From Phytophthora quininea (lineage: Eukaryota > Oomycota > Peronosporomycetes > Peronosporales > Peronosporaceae): a stretch of DNA of 64,000 bases. The stretch is taken from positions 620,001 through 684,000 of the forward strand of contig JAAVTG010000531.1 of NCBI GenBank assembly GCA_011947345.1. The letters are read 5' to 3'. This document shows, in pieces, positions 9,994-21,775 of the stretch. Both the position numbers and the translations under genes were made by a program. The number at the start of each line of letters is the position of its first letter. Within the stretch, counting starts at the first letter, position 1. The notes under the pieces were generated by a model. That model was not told the origin of the DNA. It worked only from the letters and a program-made list of their open reading frames with translations, and searched no databases.

Positions 9994-12711
9994 ATGCCCG
10001 AGCTGCACGATGCGTACGACGCCTTTGCGTCCCCCGCACACGCCATCGAGATGGACTTTAGCTCCATGCAGAGCGCCAGCTCGTCCGCGTTCAAGTCTGG
10101 CGGCTCGGACAAGACGCTGTACGACCACGACCTGGTGATGGTCTTCCCACGACGACAAGGGGGCGAGACCAAGAAGCTCGATGACTTTACGGTGCAGCGC
10201 TTCATCAGTCTGCTCATGGGCAAGGACCTGGAGCGCAGCCAGCGTCACAACAAGATCGTCATCGACCCGTTCCAGCGCGTTCTGCGCACCCCTCGCTGCT
10301 TCCTGGATGACCGCGGCGTCGACGTGGTCATGGACACCAGCAACGACCACAGTGACGACGCCGAGCAGACTCGACTGGAGACCCAGCAACAACTGCTCAA
10401 GAACGAGTACCAGCAGTTCGTTGGTTCTACAGACGCCACTACAGAGGAGAAGTTCTGCGAGTTGGTGGCCACGGCCATCGCCAGAAGAGTGCAGTTGGCA
10501 TGTGGCCTCACCACGCGCATGTTTTTAAGCTGTGACGCCGACGAGATCATCATGACCATCAAGGCGGACAATGAGGATCTGAGGGTGGAGGCAGACCGCA
10601 CCAACTACAAGCTGCAAGTGTGCAACAAACCGTTTGACGAAGCGCTGCATAAGGAGAAACTGCAAGCATTAAGACGCGAGATAGGAGAGAACGAATGGCA
10701 GAACTCCATCGACCACCTCCGACACACGCGAGGCTGTGCGGACGAGAATTCCATGCCGGAGATGGATCCGTTGCTGGTGACGAGAGGAGAAGAGTTCCAC
10801 CCGGAAATGCGGGAGGCGCTCGATATCTGGGGACACACAGAAGAGGCTGACGGTCTGTTTGTGGAAGACGAGAGCTATCACCGCAAGGGTGGAAGCTGCT
10901 GGAGTCGCTTCTTGGCGTCGATTTTCGCTATTCCTTATGATCCCTGGACATATTTTGCCCCCTTTGCCGACTATCGCCACGAGGAGAAATTCCAGCCGTA
11001 CTATCGCCGATACCCGATCAAATGGGGCGAGAAGAAGGAGCAGACGCTGTTTACCCAGAAGGATCGCATTCGACTTGGTGCAGGTATTGTCGATCGACAC
11101 ATTAATTCCGACGCGCTCGAGGCTGCTGGGTACTTGGTCGGCGAGATGTTCGCTCTTCACGACGCGGAAGCGCTCAGCGATCTGCGTCACTCTTGGGCAT
11201 TGAACTGGAAGATGTTTGCCCAGCCTCTCCACAAAATCCGCTATTACTTTGGAGAGAAGATTGCTCTGTACTTTGCGTGGCTGGAATTCTACACGAAGAT
11301 GCTGGTTTTTCCGTCCATTGCCGGTGTGATCACGTTCGTCTATACTGAAGTGCTTCAAGCTGTGACTGGTACCAATAAGCAAGGCTACATCCTCATCGCA
11401 TTCGCTGTCTTTGTGGTGATTTGGTCTTCATTCTTTTCGGAGACGTGGAAGCGCAAGAATGGTCTTTTGGATTCTCTTTGGGGTCTTAGTGGCTTGCACG
11501 AGGCTTTCCGATACCGACCGCAGTTCCGTGGAACGAAGAGCTATCACCCTACTACCGATGTGCCCGAAATGACTTACGAGAGCAAGGCAAAGCGTCAGCG
11601 GGCCTTTATTGTGTCGGTACTGGTCGTGGCGCTGATGGTTGCGATTGTGATTGTGGCCCTATTTGGATTGTTTGTTCTGAAACACTGGATCAACAACAGC
11701 GATAACTTGGAGAGGAATCACATCAGCAGCAAATACCAGACACCGTTGACGCTGAGTGTGACCGTTGCAAACGCTGTCCAGATTTTGATTTTGAATATGG
11801 TCTACCGATCAGTGGCGCAAAAGCTGAATGACCTCGAGAACCACCGTACAGATGCCGAGTACGAGAACTATTTGGTCACCAAGGTGTTTCTGTTCCAGTT
11901 CTGCAATTCGTTCGCGTCGTTCTTCTACATTGCATTCTTCAAGCGAATTGCTGAAGGAACATGCCTGTATGAAGATGATTGCATGCAAGAACTGCGTGAT
12001 CAGCTGCTGATTTTGTTCCTCATCCGCATTGTGGTGGGTAACACGATGGAGGTTGTGGTCCCATACCTCAAATACCGCTACCAAATTTTCCAAGAACGCA
12101 AAGCGGCTACTACGGAGAAGTCCAGCGGTCACAACTACATTGAAGATCAAGCCAAACTGGTTCCTTACGCAAATTCTGAGTCGTTCGACGATTTCAATGA
12201 AATGGTCATCCAGTACGGCTTCATCAACTTGTTCGTCGTCGCATTCCCGCTGACGCCGTTGCTTGCTCTCGCCAACAATATTCTCGAGGTTCATGTGGAT
12301 GCCGTCAAGCTATGCTTCGTACACAAGCGTCCTTTCCCCAGACCTGCCCAGGACATTGGCGTGTGGTTCTACATCTTGCGCTTCATGACGTACATCGCAC
12401 TCGGCACCAATTCGGCTCTCATCTTGTGGACATCGAATCTGTTCGAGGACATGACAGGGACTGTGAGGACATTCACTTTTGTGGTCGCGTGCCAAATTTG
12501 TTTGGTGCTGGCAGTGTTTGTAGAACGCGTGGTGCCTGACACCCCTCACGTTCTCAAGCTGCTCATGGAACGCTACGAGCACATCGTGAATGTTGTGTTC
12601 AAGGGTCTCTATGAAGGCGATTCTTCGAATCTGAACGAGATTGCGGAGCGTTTGGACCTGAAAATCTATCCCAACCATCAATGGGAAGATGCCAAACACC
12701 ACTACGCGTAA
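9994..12711 (+). CDS. Anoctamin/TMEM16-family membrane protein, copy B
   Basis: This is an intact single-exon member of the TMEM16 family of ion channels and scramblases, 905 residues from ATG 9994 (context acaATGc). The frame is open 39 codons further up, but that extension has no family resemblance. The soluble N-terminal half contains LYDHDLVMVFPRR and CFLDDRGVDVV. Membrane segments include LYFAWLEFYTKMLVFPS, AVFVVIWSSFFSETWKRKN, VVALMVAIVIVALFGLFVL and INLFVVAFPLTPLLALANN. The NNILEVHVDAVKL segment carries conserved acidic residues of the Ca2+ site. It is closely similar to copy A along its whole length, so the two are recent paralogs arranged on opposite strands around the DPF-motif gene. 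Unlike copy A it has no frame break, which makes it the reference for locating the break in A. Confidence 0.92.
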   Translation: MPELHDAYDAFASPAHAIEMDFSSMQSASSSAFKSGGSDKTLYDHDLVMVFPRRQGGETKKLDDFTVQRFISLLMGKDLERSQRHNKIVIDPFQRVLRTPRCFLDDRGVDVVMDTSNDHSDDAEQTRLETQQQLLKNEYQQFVGSTDATTEEKFCELVATAIARRVQLACGLTTRMFLSCDADEIIMTIKADNEDLRVEADRTNYKLQVCNKPFDEALHKEKLQALRREIGENEWQNSIDHLRHTRGCADENSMPEMDPLLVTRGEEFHPEMREALDIWGHTEEADGLFVEDESYHRKGGSCWSRFLASIFAIPYDPWTYFAPFADYRHEEKFQPYYRRYPIKWGEKKEQTLFTQKDRIRLGAGIVDRHINSDALEAAGYLVGEMFALHDAEALSDLRHSWALNWKMFAQPLHKIRYYFGEKIALYFAWLEFYTKMLVFPSIAGVITFVYTEVLQAVTGTNKQGYILIAFAVFVVIWSSFFSETWKRKNGLLDSLWGLSGLHEAFRYRPQFRGTKSYHPTTDVPEMTYESKAKRQRAFIVSVLVVALMVAIVIVALFGLFVLKHWINNSDNLERNHISSKYQTPLTLSVTVANAVQILILNMVYRSVAQKLNDLENHRTDAEYENYLVTKVFLFQFCNSFASFFYIAFFKRIAEGTCLYEDDCMQELRDQLLILFLIRIVVGNTMEVVVPYLKYRYQIFQERKAATTEKSSGHNYIEDQAKLVPYANSESFDDFNEMVIQYGFINLFVVAFPLTPLLALANNILEVHVDAVKLCFVHKRPFPRPAQDIGVWFYILRFMTYIALGTNSALILWTSNLFEDMTGTVRTFTFVVACQICLVLAVFVERVVPDTPHVLKLLMERYEHIVNVVFKGLYEGDSSNLNEIAERLDLKIYPNHQWEDAKHHYA

Positions 12712-12845
12712 ATGAATGCGATTGCTTAGTTCCCAACGGTGTTTCCTTTCGTCTATTTCATTCCATAAGCACAATTGGATTAACGTTTTAGAACCAACTC
12801 GATGCTATAACGCCATGGTGTAGCAAGTAAATGCACCAGTGCCAC

Positions 12846-15800
12846 CTATGAACCATTCCGAGTACCCAAATTGGAAAGTAGATCCGCAGCAGCATTCCTA
12901 ATATTCTCGTCCATGCTGCTAGGTTTGTTTGTCAGCAGTAATGTGATGCTTGGAATAAGCTGCGATCGAACAAAAATGCCGTATACGACATCTTGTTCGG
13001 TACTCTCTCCATAGTCGAAATCTAGTAGCACAATATGTAAAATTCGAAGGCAGTTCGCTGCGGTGGTCCTTTCGGAGTAAATACGCTCTGTGACTGCAGG
13101 TAGTAAATAAGAGAACAGCACTTGCTTTTCCACCGAGACAATATTGGTGGCTTCGGTGGACGCAGATTCAAAGAGATCCACCAATATCTTGGTCACATAG
13201 GCCCCAGCAGTAGTTGTCGACTGACCCTCTCCTGACGACGCCAGCGCTTCGTCGGCAAACGTAACAAGTAGCTTTGTCATCAACCGTAGGAAAAAGTAAA
13301 CTGCTTGCTGTCGTTTGCTTCAAAATAGTACAACAGCTGCAGTCGGCACGTAGGGTTCCGTATCAGATCGCTGAATAGCTCAAATGGAGCAGATGAAATG
13401 CGATGAGCTCGATGTTCTGCGTTATTGTTACCCGCATTTCCATTGTCTTCGTGCTCTGCAGAATAAGAAAAGCAGTCAGCCCCCAGTTTGAGCGCCATGC
13501 GGATAGCAAGTTTGCACACGTTCAGTGCACACTGAGCGAGGTACACTTCCAAAGCAGGCACTTGAATTCTTGGCGATGGGGCGCTAGTCTCGATGAAATC
13601 AGCACACAAGTGATCTGCAATTGGGGCTAGAAGACGCTCCACCAAATCCAGTGTGTGATGCTGGATAAACACCAGCATGAAGCTTCGGTTAAGCTGGATG
13701 CCTAGATGGAGCAAAAGCAACAACTTCGCGTGCAAAGTGGTTAAAGCGTCTTTACGCACAGTGTCGTTTGTGTCTGCAACGTTCTTGGTGTCCAATAGCT
13801 TGCAAATAACCGGAAGTGGAATAGTACGCTCGAGCAACAGCGATCTGCTTGCTTTGATCGCAGCAAATTCTGCTTCTCTGTCAGTCGCCATCTTCATATC
13901 CAGGAATGCGTTCACAATGTTCAGTGAAGAGATTGCCAATTCGTATGATCCATTCGTCGCTGTTTCCACACCTCGCCAGATAGCACTCAGAACGTCTGGC
14001 TTCGCGAAAAACAGCATTACCGAGCGCTTCAGCTGTGGTGATAGATTTGCCGTCGTAGATGATGTACGGAGGTGACGCAGAGCTTGAGCAAGTGTCTCCG
14101 TAGTCGTTGTGCGTAAGGCAAATTTAATGCTAGTGTCATTCTGCTTCTCGAACTCCGCTGTGGCGTACTGCAATAGACCACGGATCAAAGCCAGAACGAC
14201 TTTCTCGCTCAGTAGAGTCGAAAGCAAGGTGCCGTCGCACTGGATAAACATATTCCCCAATGTTCGTACAGCATTGTAACGAACGGTATGGTCTGAATCC
14301 TCCAAGCAAGACAGCACACAGTCAACACCTTCTAACGGCAATTCCCATTCGTGCTGTGTTGAAATGTAGAAAATCAGCTCTCCGAGACACGCTAGCGCTA
14401 AAGGTCGAGACTGCAATCCAGAACGTCCCTTTGGTGATTTGTCGTCAAAAGCATTTGAACGCCCATGGACAACCCTCAAAAGCGTCTTGACGAGTAACAA
14501 TAGTTGATCCAGTGATGTTGGAGCAATAAACGTCGCAAACCGGAACAGAATACCTAGAACGAGGCACAGCATCAGCACCATAGGATTGTTTGATCCTGGT
14601 ATTCGTGCTTCTTGTGCCAGGAGCCGGATCAAAAGCTTCAATAATGAGCTGTTCACGATCACATGTGCAAGTCGAGCGTGGCAACACAGAGAAAATAAGT
14701 ATGTCATGACGCTTAGCTTCTCTGACATGTCGTCATGAGGCGCCTTGAGGCAAACGTAAATTTCCTTCAATTGTTTCTCCAATGCATCCGTCGTAGTCGC
14801 CAGAAGGTCTTCCGGAGCTACACCGTCAAATTTGGGGAGTTTTCCTGGAATATCCAAGTCACCAATTTTGTTGTTAACTACCGATTTGACGCGACTGTCA
14901 GCTGCAGTAAATATTAGCTTCGTCGCCTTACGCAGGCCACCACCTGACCCACCATCCCGAGCAAAAGTTCGGTTAACTTTTTCTATGTCGTGGAGCTTGT
15001 CGTCTGATTGGGGGCGCTGAATGGGGGCCTTTGAAACCCGTTTGACTGGTTTGGCTTGCTCGCTATAATCATCTACGTCGGGATTTTGACTCAGTGGTAC
15101 ACGCGACTGAGGTGCGCTTGCCGGTCGAATTTCATCGTTTGCAAAAACATACTTTGGGGGTCCTCATCATTGTTAGCGTCATTTCCACCGGTGACTGCTG
15201 GATTGTCGTCGTCCTGTTCCAGCTGATTATCCAAACTATTAGCATCGGAGGTCTCATCCACTTCGTTCTCATCATGTTGTGCATCTGGTTCAGCTGGTGA
15301 ACTTGATGACTCGCTGGAGCTACTGTTGCTGTTAGTTTGTGTGTTAAAAGCACAAAAAGTGAATTAGTTTCTGTTCAAATGCCCTTGTAACTCGTAAACA
15401 CATTTACCAGATAGTTTCTGGCGCAGATCGATCAAAAATGTCTTGTGCCGGCATCACCACCTTTGTATTCGATCCATTTCATGCCAGAGTTGATGATCAA
15501 TGAGCTCGTCCCTGGAACAACGCGGTTTCCCATCGTCATCGGCAATGCTCACGCTACGAAAAATAAGCCTGATACGCACCATGTTATTCGCTGGTACGGG
15601 TCTTTGGTCAGTAGACGATCTAGTAAGTCACAGAATGCAGGCGACATATCGCATCCTGGCGCTGGGAGTGACACGGTCTCTGTTTGAATCTTCAGCAGCG
15701 ACGTCCAAGCGGAAAACAAATGTTGGTAAGAAACAGAGTCCTTGAACTGACCAAATGCATGACCTCTACGCACCATTCGAGCCAATTCCGGAAAGTTCGA

Positions 15801-16708
15801 ATGTGTAAACGGTTGTCGACCTGTCCTAAGTTCGTATAGCACACAGCCCTATAACAGCATGACAGTTATCATTAGGTTCCATCACCACATCCATTAAAAA
15901 GTGCGTGCAGCTCACACCAGAGCCCAAAAGTCCGACGCGAAACTATGAACGGCAGGCTGCTGAAATAACTCTGGGGCCATATAGTGGGGTGATCCTGGTG
16001 CCAACTGTACAGTATGATATTAATCGTGGTTAGCATTAAAAAATGCCATGCAAACCCTACCGGTCGTGGCAACGTCGTATCTTGTGTAGGAATGCGTCGC
16101 GCTAATCCAAAATCTGCAAACTAAAATCATAACATAATGAACAGAAGTCACACTTACAACGTCACCGTTCGTACCTTCAGCGATCCAAACTCGTCGATCA
16201 GAATATTGGCGGGTTTCAGGTCGCAGTACAAAATGCCGTTTGAGTGCAAATACTGCAGCCCTGCTACAAGCTCTAGCCCGAATATCTGCACACATATTTC
16301 AGTAGTACACTCTACAATCCTTTGTTTTGAGGATGTTGTATTCGCACCTTGACTGCCGTCTCCGGAAGCTGTTTGTCTTGCGTGATGAGGTTCAGCAGGT
16401 CGCCGCCCATGCAGTACTCGAGGATGACCCAGATGTGGTTGGACGACTCGTACCACTCGAAGAACTTGAGCACGTAAGGACTGTCGAGTTTGTGTAGGAA
16501 CGGCACCTCGTTCAGCACCTACACAAAACAGGACCCGTTGTTATTATTCTGTCAATATAGATGCCTATTTGCCAGCACGCACCTTGTCCATGCGGCTCTT
16601 GGCCGTGGACTTGACAGCCACGTACTCGATGCTACGCTTGCGTCTCGCCTTGTACACGAACGAGTGCGTGCCGCGCCCGATCTCATTGTAGATGTTGTAG
16701 TTCTCCAT
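12846..16708 (-). CDS. ULK4/Fused-like protein kinase with C-terminal HEAT/ARM region
   Basis: This is a multi-exon gene starting at ATG 16708 (MENYNIYNEIGRGTHSFVYKA). Its N-terminus resembles ULK4 and plant RUNKEL/TIO kinases, which act on microtubules and cilia or in cytokinesis. Kinase landmarks are VAVK, YCDLKPANILID, ADFGLARR and YMAPELF, so catalytic Lys and both Asp are present. Short introns separate the kinase exons; one is clear at 15849-15917 (WAL joined to GCVLYEL). An Asp/Ser-rich linker is followed by a large helical-repeat region (14857 to 12846) containing LEDSDHTVRYNAVRTLGNMF. Two frame breaks fit a missing base in homopolymers: the G5 at 15156-15160 and the A5 at 13291-13295. 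The gene is divergent from Rab2, with 195 bp between the start codons. Confidence 0.82.
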
Positions 16709-16903
16709 GCGGCAACCGGGACGCTCTGCGTCTCTTGGACAGAAAAATAAAGATCTGATGTGGCACACACTAAATTCACTCTCTCTTGGTTTCAGTATTG
16801 AGCTAAAGAAATCATTGCAAGAAAAAGCCCTGGCTTTCTTGTTCTCATAGCAAAAGAGGAAGCACAGAAGAGGCTCGAGAGCTTCACTAGCGCAGCTCCC
16901 AGC
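16709..16903. promoter_or_regulatory. Bidirectional promoter region, ULK4-like kinase and Rab2
   Basis: 195 bp separate two divergent start codons. The plus strand carries TTCACTCTCTC with an initiator-like TCACTCT at 16777-16783, followed by a pyrimidine-rich tract about 120 bp before the Rab2 ATG. This fits the oomycete YCAYTYY initiator consensus, but the call rests on pattern alone. Confidence 0.35.
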
Positions 16904-17769
<866 letters not shown>

Positions 17770-17930
17770 AGAAGCCAAGCACACGCTGCAGGATGTCCCG
17801 AGGAAGGACTTCCCATTCAGACAGATCTAACTAATAGCCATCTTTGTTCTTCATCAACGCGCTTCCTTGTCATTTTCAACGTCTCCTATTTTCTGATTGG
17901 CTCAATTCAGCCTTGTCAATTCTCACAGCT

Positions 17931-19735
17931 ATGGCCATCTCGACGACACTTGCGGAGCTCTCTGTGGAGATCCTGGAGGCTTTAGAACGACTTCTGACCG
18001 TGGAGGAGATGCTTCGACTGGCCATGACGTGCCACTCGCTTTTGGACGGATTGGAGATGCTCACAGAACTGCGGTGCAAGCGAGAGTGCTTCACGACGTA
18101 CTTGTACCCGACGGTGGCGTCCTATCGCATGCAGGCGGCGGTGCCGACCACGTGGAAACAGCTATATGCTGCGTTTAGTTCGCTGCGGAACCTCCGGTGG
18201 GAGGTCTGCAGAGGTGAAGGCGCGTCGTCGTCGCTGCGAGCTCTTAAATCTGATAACCAAGAGTACGAGTCCGATCCAACAGCGACGTTCCTTGTAAGGT
18301 GGGTCAACGTATTGCAATGAACTATTCGCAGCGTATAATACTCGTTGAAATGCTGATCTGCGGTGAAATAGGAGTGGAGGTCATTACTGGTTCAGCGTGC
18401 TGCAAGCACGCATTTCGGAGGCTTCACTGGGAGGAGAACCGACTCGTGTATCAACAGCTTCGGGTGATAACGGAAATGTCAAGTCACCGAGGTTGGCTGC
18501 TTTACCGTTTTTGCAGTCACCGCAACAGATTACAGTGGGAAAATGGGAGAAAATCCGACCGGTGGGGAGAGGACCGTGTCCACGACGGAATCACTCGATG
18601 ACGTGCTTGTCAAATGCAATGTGCGCTCGAGAAAAGTTGAAACCGGGCGATGAGTATAGTGGAGGAGGAAGTTCGCGAAACAATGTACCGCAAGAGCTGA
18701 AAGATGAAGAGACAATGGTCAATGTTCGCCGGATCGTCGTGTTTGGAGGGCAGTCAGAGGGGATTCCGTTTGAAGCCTTTGACGATCTTTATTTATTGTG
18801 CATCGAAGAGCTACCTCAAACAGCAATAGGAAAGCACATGCCGCGTGGGTTGAACTGAACGTAACTGGAAAAGCACCATCGCCTCGGTGCGGACATGCTG
18901 CAACATTACTTTCTCCTGACCAACTGATGATATCGGGCGGCAGCATGGGGTGTCGCCAATTTTGACGCTGGATGTGTTCCTCTTACACATGAATGGGTGC
19001 ACTGGTACGCATGTTAGAGATGATGAAATGCTTTGCTGTTTTACGAATTCGTTCGTCTGCAGATTTTACCTGGTCAACGCCTTCATGTAGTTCTGGGATT
19101 CTGACAGGTCGATCCTTGCACGATGTTTACAGGTAAATTTAGTGTAGTATGTGTCTAAGGATATTTGCAATGCTAGCTTACAGCGAATTAACTAACCAAT
19201 GTGCTTGTCATCTCCAGAGTTTCCGAAAGCGAAGTGATCATTTTCGGCGGCCGTCAAGTAAGCAGAGTCATGCTCGTTATTCTTGTTGCTACCCTAGTTA
19301 ACATTTGTTTTGTTGTCAGATTCGACAATCAAATGGATTGTTGGACGTGCACAGGTTGGAGGTCACGACTGAGCTGGACAAGTTCAACGATGCTCACTAC
19401 TCCATTGAGTGGTCTAGTCCTCGGCTATCTGGATCACTGCCATGTTCACGGCGAGGTCACAGTACGACCTCGATCGGGCCAAACCTTCTTCTTTTCGGCG
19501 GCCAGGATGAATCGACCGGACAGCTTGAGAATGATGTACGGGTGTTGAATGCCGCCACATTGAAGTGGAAAACCCTGGACGTTCCTGGTGAAGCGCCATG
19601 TCCACGTCGGGGCTTCAAGAACCAATTTTTGGCACGACACTTGTCATCTCCAGTGGCTTCGTTCGTTCTTCCCAAGCTGGAAAAGTAGACTGCCAGCTCC
19701 CTGACAGCGACGTCCACGTGCTGTCGTTGGTGTAG
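17931..19735 (+). CDS. F-box-like/kelch-repeat protein (multi-exon, one frameshift)
   Basis: The start is the ATG at 17931. The N-terminus, LSVEILEALERLLTVEEMLR followed by LAMTCHSLLDGL, resembles an F-box, the SCF ubiquitin-ligase adaptor motif that binds Skp1. Downstream segments in several frames separated by short introns carry kelch signatures: PCPRRNHSMTCL, RRIVVFGGQSEG, PSPRCGHAATLL, EVIIFGGRQ, PCSRRGHSTTSIGPNLLLFGG and PCPRRGFKNQF. The organisation is thus F-box plus beta-propeller, which in the family selects substrates for ubiquitination. Exon boundaries are only approximate. In the last exon the T5 run at 19626-19630 appears to lack one T. Restoring it gives a further kelch blade (GTTLVISSGFV, then DVHVLSLV) ending at TAG 19733-19735. 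The F-box call is weaker than the kelch call. Confidence 0.7.
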
Positions 19736-19805
19736 TAGGACTCAAATGAAGCCAATCTGGTTTTGATTGTAGCAATAAGAAGCGACGTTTGACGAGATCT
19801 CGAAC

Positions 19806-20120
19806 ATGTCGACGAAGCTGGTCTACAAGTTGTCGCCGTCTCTGAGCGGCCTGCTAGGCAAGAACGAGCTCACTCGGCCTGCTGCCGTCAAGGAGTTGTG
19901 CGTCGCTCCCTAGTACTACCTCTGTCCGCACGCAAGACTCACTTGCGCGCATTCTTGTAGCTGGGCGTACGTGAAGCAACACAATCTGCAGGACCCGAAG
20001 AATGGGCGTCTCATTCACCCCAACCAGGACATGAAGAACGTGTTCCGTGTCGACGAGATCAGTTTCACACAGGTGATGGGACTGCTTTCCAAGCACTTGG
20101 AGAAGAAGGCTGAACAGTGA
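19806..20120 (+). CDS. Small SWIB/MDM2-domain protein
   Basis: Two exons, 19806-19897 and 19961-20120, are joined across a 63-bp intron (donor GTGCGT, acceptor TTGTAG). They give an 83-residue protein consisting almost only of a SWIB domain: LVYKLSPSLSGLLGKNELTR, then WAYVKQHNLQDPKNGRLIHP and FRVDEISFTQVMGLLSKHL. The SWIB fold occurs in SWI/SNF BAF60 subunits and, as stand-alone small proteins, in organelle nucleoids or fused to topoisomerases. Which role applies here is not shown by the sequence. It is too short per exon to appear as a long open frame and was found by splicing. It lies just downstream of the kelch gene and converges on the Cys-rich module B gene. Confidence 0.85.
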
Positions 20121-20171
20121 GATCACCGCTAGCTGTGGCGAACAAGAAACACCGCTATTGCTATTAAGCAA

Positions 20172-21761
20172 TTATATTTCTGTCGTGAGCACGCCATCAT
20201 CGTTCAGATACGTCTCGGGGCCTAATCGGCTGCCGTCGTCCTCGGTCATATGCTGTTCGTGGTTGCTAGGGTCTCCAGTAATACTGCTCCGACGTTCCTC
20301 GTCTGGTTCGCTCTGCATCGTCCGACTAGCCGACAGCTCAGCCATCATGCGGTCCATGAAGCGCTGGCTTTCCTCGTTGGATAGACTTCGTCCACTAAGG
20401 AGGTCTTCGGTTTGGATGAGATAGTGTTGATGCGGTAAAGGTACCGGTGGGAGTAGCGCGTGATGCTCTCCGCTCTGTGTGATCTCTGTCATTTGGTCAT
20501 TTCCAACACTCACCTCCTCAGTCATCGATGACGCTGCAAGTAAAGCTTGTGCTTCACTAGATTTCCGTTTGACCTTCTGCGATCGCAGAGTGCGGCCGCA
20601 AAACTCTGCAGCAAACACCTCGAACGCCTCCGTCGATATCTGTGCCATGGTCTGCATGAAGTCATCCAACGGCCGCGAATACTGCATGTTCTGCTTGCCA
20701 ACGCCACGGCGCTCTTTATCCTTCACCTCCACCATGCTCTTCATCAGTCCTTCGAAAACAGGATGCGAGCGGAAGTGCCCGAACACGCCCAGTCGAGCAA
20801 AGCGCAGCCAAAAACACACGAGCTTCTTACGCTCGGCACCATCCTCCTTTCTGCCGCTTGCGTCTGGTGATGTCAGACGCTTCACAGTTTGGTAAAGACC
20901 GCGAAAGGCCGAGTTTTTGGACAATTTGCGCAGGAATGGATCGCTCTCGGTGTACACACTGGGCACATACTTGATGTTCTCGAGCTTCTTAGGCGACTTG
21001 GAGCGGCTCAACACACTGCGAAAGTTGGGCACTGTGCGCAAATCACGGCATGCACGACACACGCCTTGGTTCTGAGGCGTTGTGCGCTCTTCTTTCTGGG
21101 CCACTGGTACAAACCGCTTACAACGCAGACTACGCACGCAGCGACCTTCCTTGTCTACTCGCCAGAGGCACTCGCTGAATACAGCGTCCTGTAAAACTAG
21201 GCGTTGCTCAGAATTCAGCTTGTCCACGATACGCACCTTCTTGTCACTACCAAACACCCGCGGAAAAAGCTCTCGGGCTATCACGTAGCGTGGTCGACTG
21301 CCTCCGACGAGTTGGACAGCGCTAGCGACGTAAGACTGTACGTTTTCATCGCGAAGTCCTGTACAGGGAACATGGTTGCTTGGCATTACAGCGATGCTCT
21401 CCGCAGTTTTGTTGCCAGTCGTTAGTGGTTCTTTCGGCTCTGTGAGGAATTGGATAGCGTTGGTGTCACAGCTTGGCTGTTCTGGCGATCCAGATTCTCC
21501 ATTACGTTCATCATTACTTGAAGTGGCCTTGCGGACAGCTTCATCGTCAGATGCAATGTCGCCGCTGTTAGGGTCGTTCACTATTTGTCTGTCTGTTGAT
21601 TTCTGGTTAGCCCGAGTCACTGTTGTTTCTTCAGTATCCGTCAGGCCGTCGCCTCCTCGGGTTTCATCGTTAGAATTGCGGGCCTCGTGCTGCATCCCTG
21701 AAGATGTCGAAAAGGAGCTCAGATCGACATCCTGGATATCTCCGATAGATATATTGGGCAC
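20172..21761 (-). CDS. Unrecognised GLRD-module protein, module B
   Basis: I do not recognise a named family. The frame codes for at least 529 residues and stays open about 45 codons above 21761 with no in-frame ATG there, so it may be the C-terminal half of a longer gene joined to module A upstream. Seen features: an acidic Ser/Thr-rich N-terminus; the motif CTGLRDENVQSYVASAVQLV with GGSRPRYVIARELFP; a Cys-bearing stretch, SLRCKRF and then VCRACRDLRTVPNFR, that could bind zinc; and the motif KDKERRGVGKQNMQYS with a following hydrophobic helix. All are repeated in the same order in module A at 21776-22780, so the two are duplicates. The Cys pattern and basic character suggest a nuclear or DNA-associated protein, but this is inference. 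Confidence 0.6.
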   Translation of the reverse strand: MPNISIGDIQDVDLSSFSTSSGMQHEARNSNDETRGGDGLTDTEETTVTRANQKSTDRQIVNDPNSGDIASDDEAVRKATSSNDERNGESGSPEQPSCDTNAIQFLTEPKEPLTTGNKTAESIAVMPSNHVPCTGLRDENVQSYVASAVQLVGGSRPRYVIARELFPRVFGSDKKVRIVDKLNSEQRLVLQDAVFSECLWRVDKEGRCVRSLRCKRFVPVAQKEERTTPQNQGVCRACRDLRTVPNFRSVLSRSKSPKKLENIKYVPSVYTESDPFLRKLSKNSAFRGLYQTVKRLTSPDASGRKEDGAERKKLVCFWLRFARLGVFGHFRSHPVFEGLMKSMVEVKDKERRGVGKQNMQYSRPLDDFMQTMAQISTEAFEVFAAEFCGRTLRSQKVKRKSSEAQALLAASSMTEEVSVGNDQMTEITQSGEHHALLPPVPLPHQHYLIQTEDLLSGRSLSNEESQRFMDRMMAELSASRTMQSEPDEERRSSITGDPSNHEQHMTEDDGSRLGPETYLNDDGVLTTEI

Positions 21762-21775
21762 AGGTCCAAGTAAGG

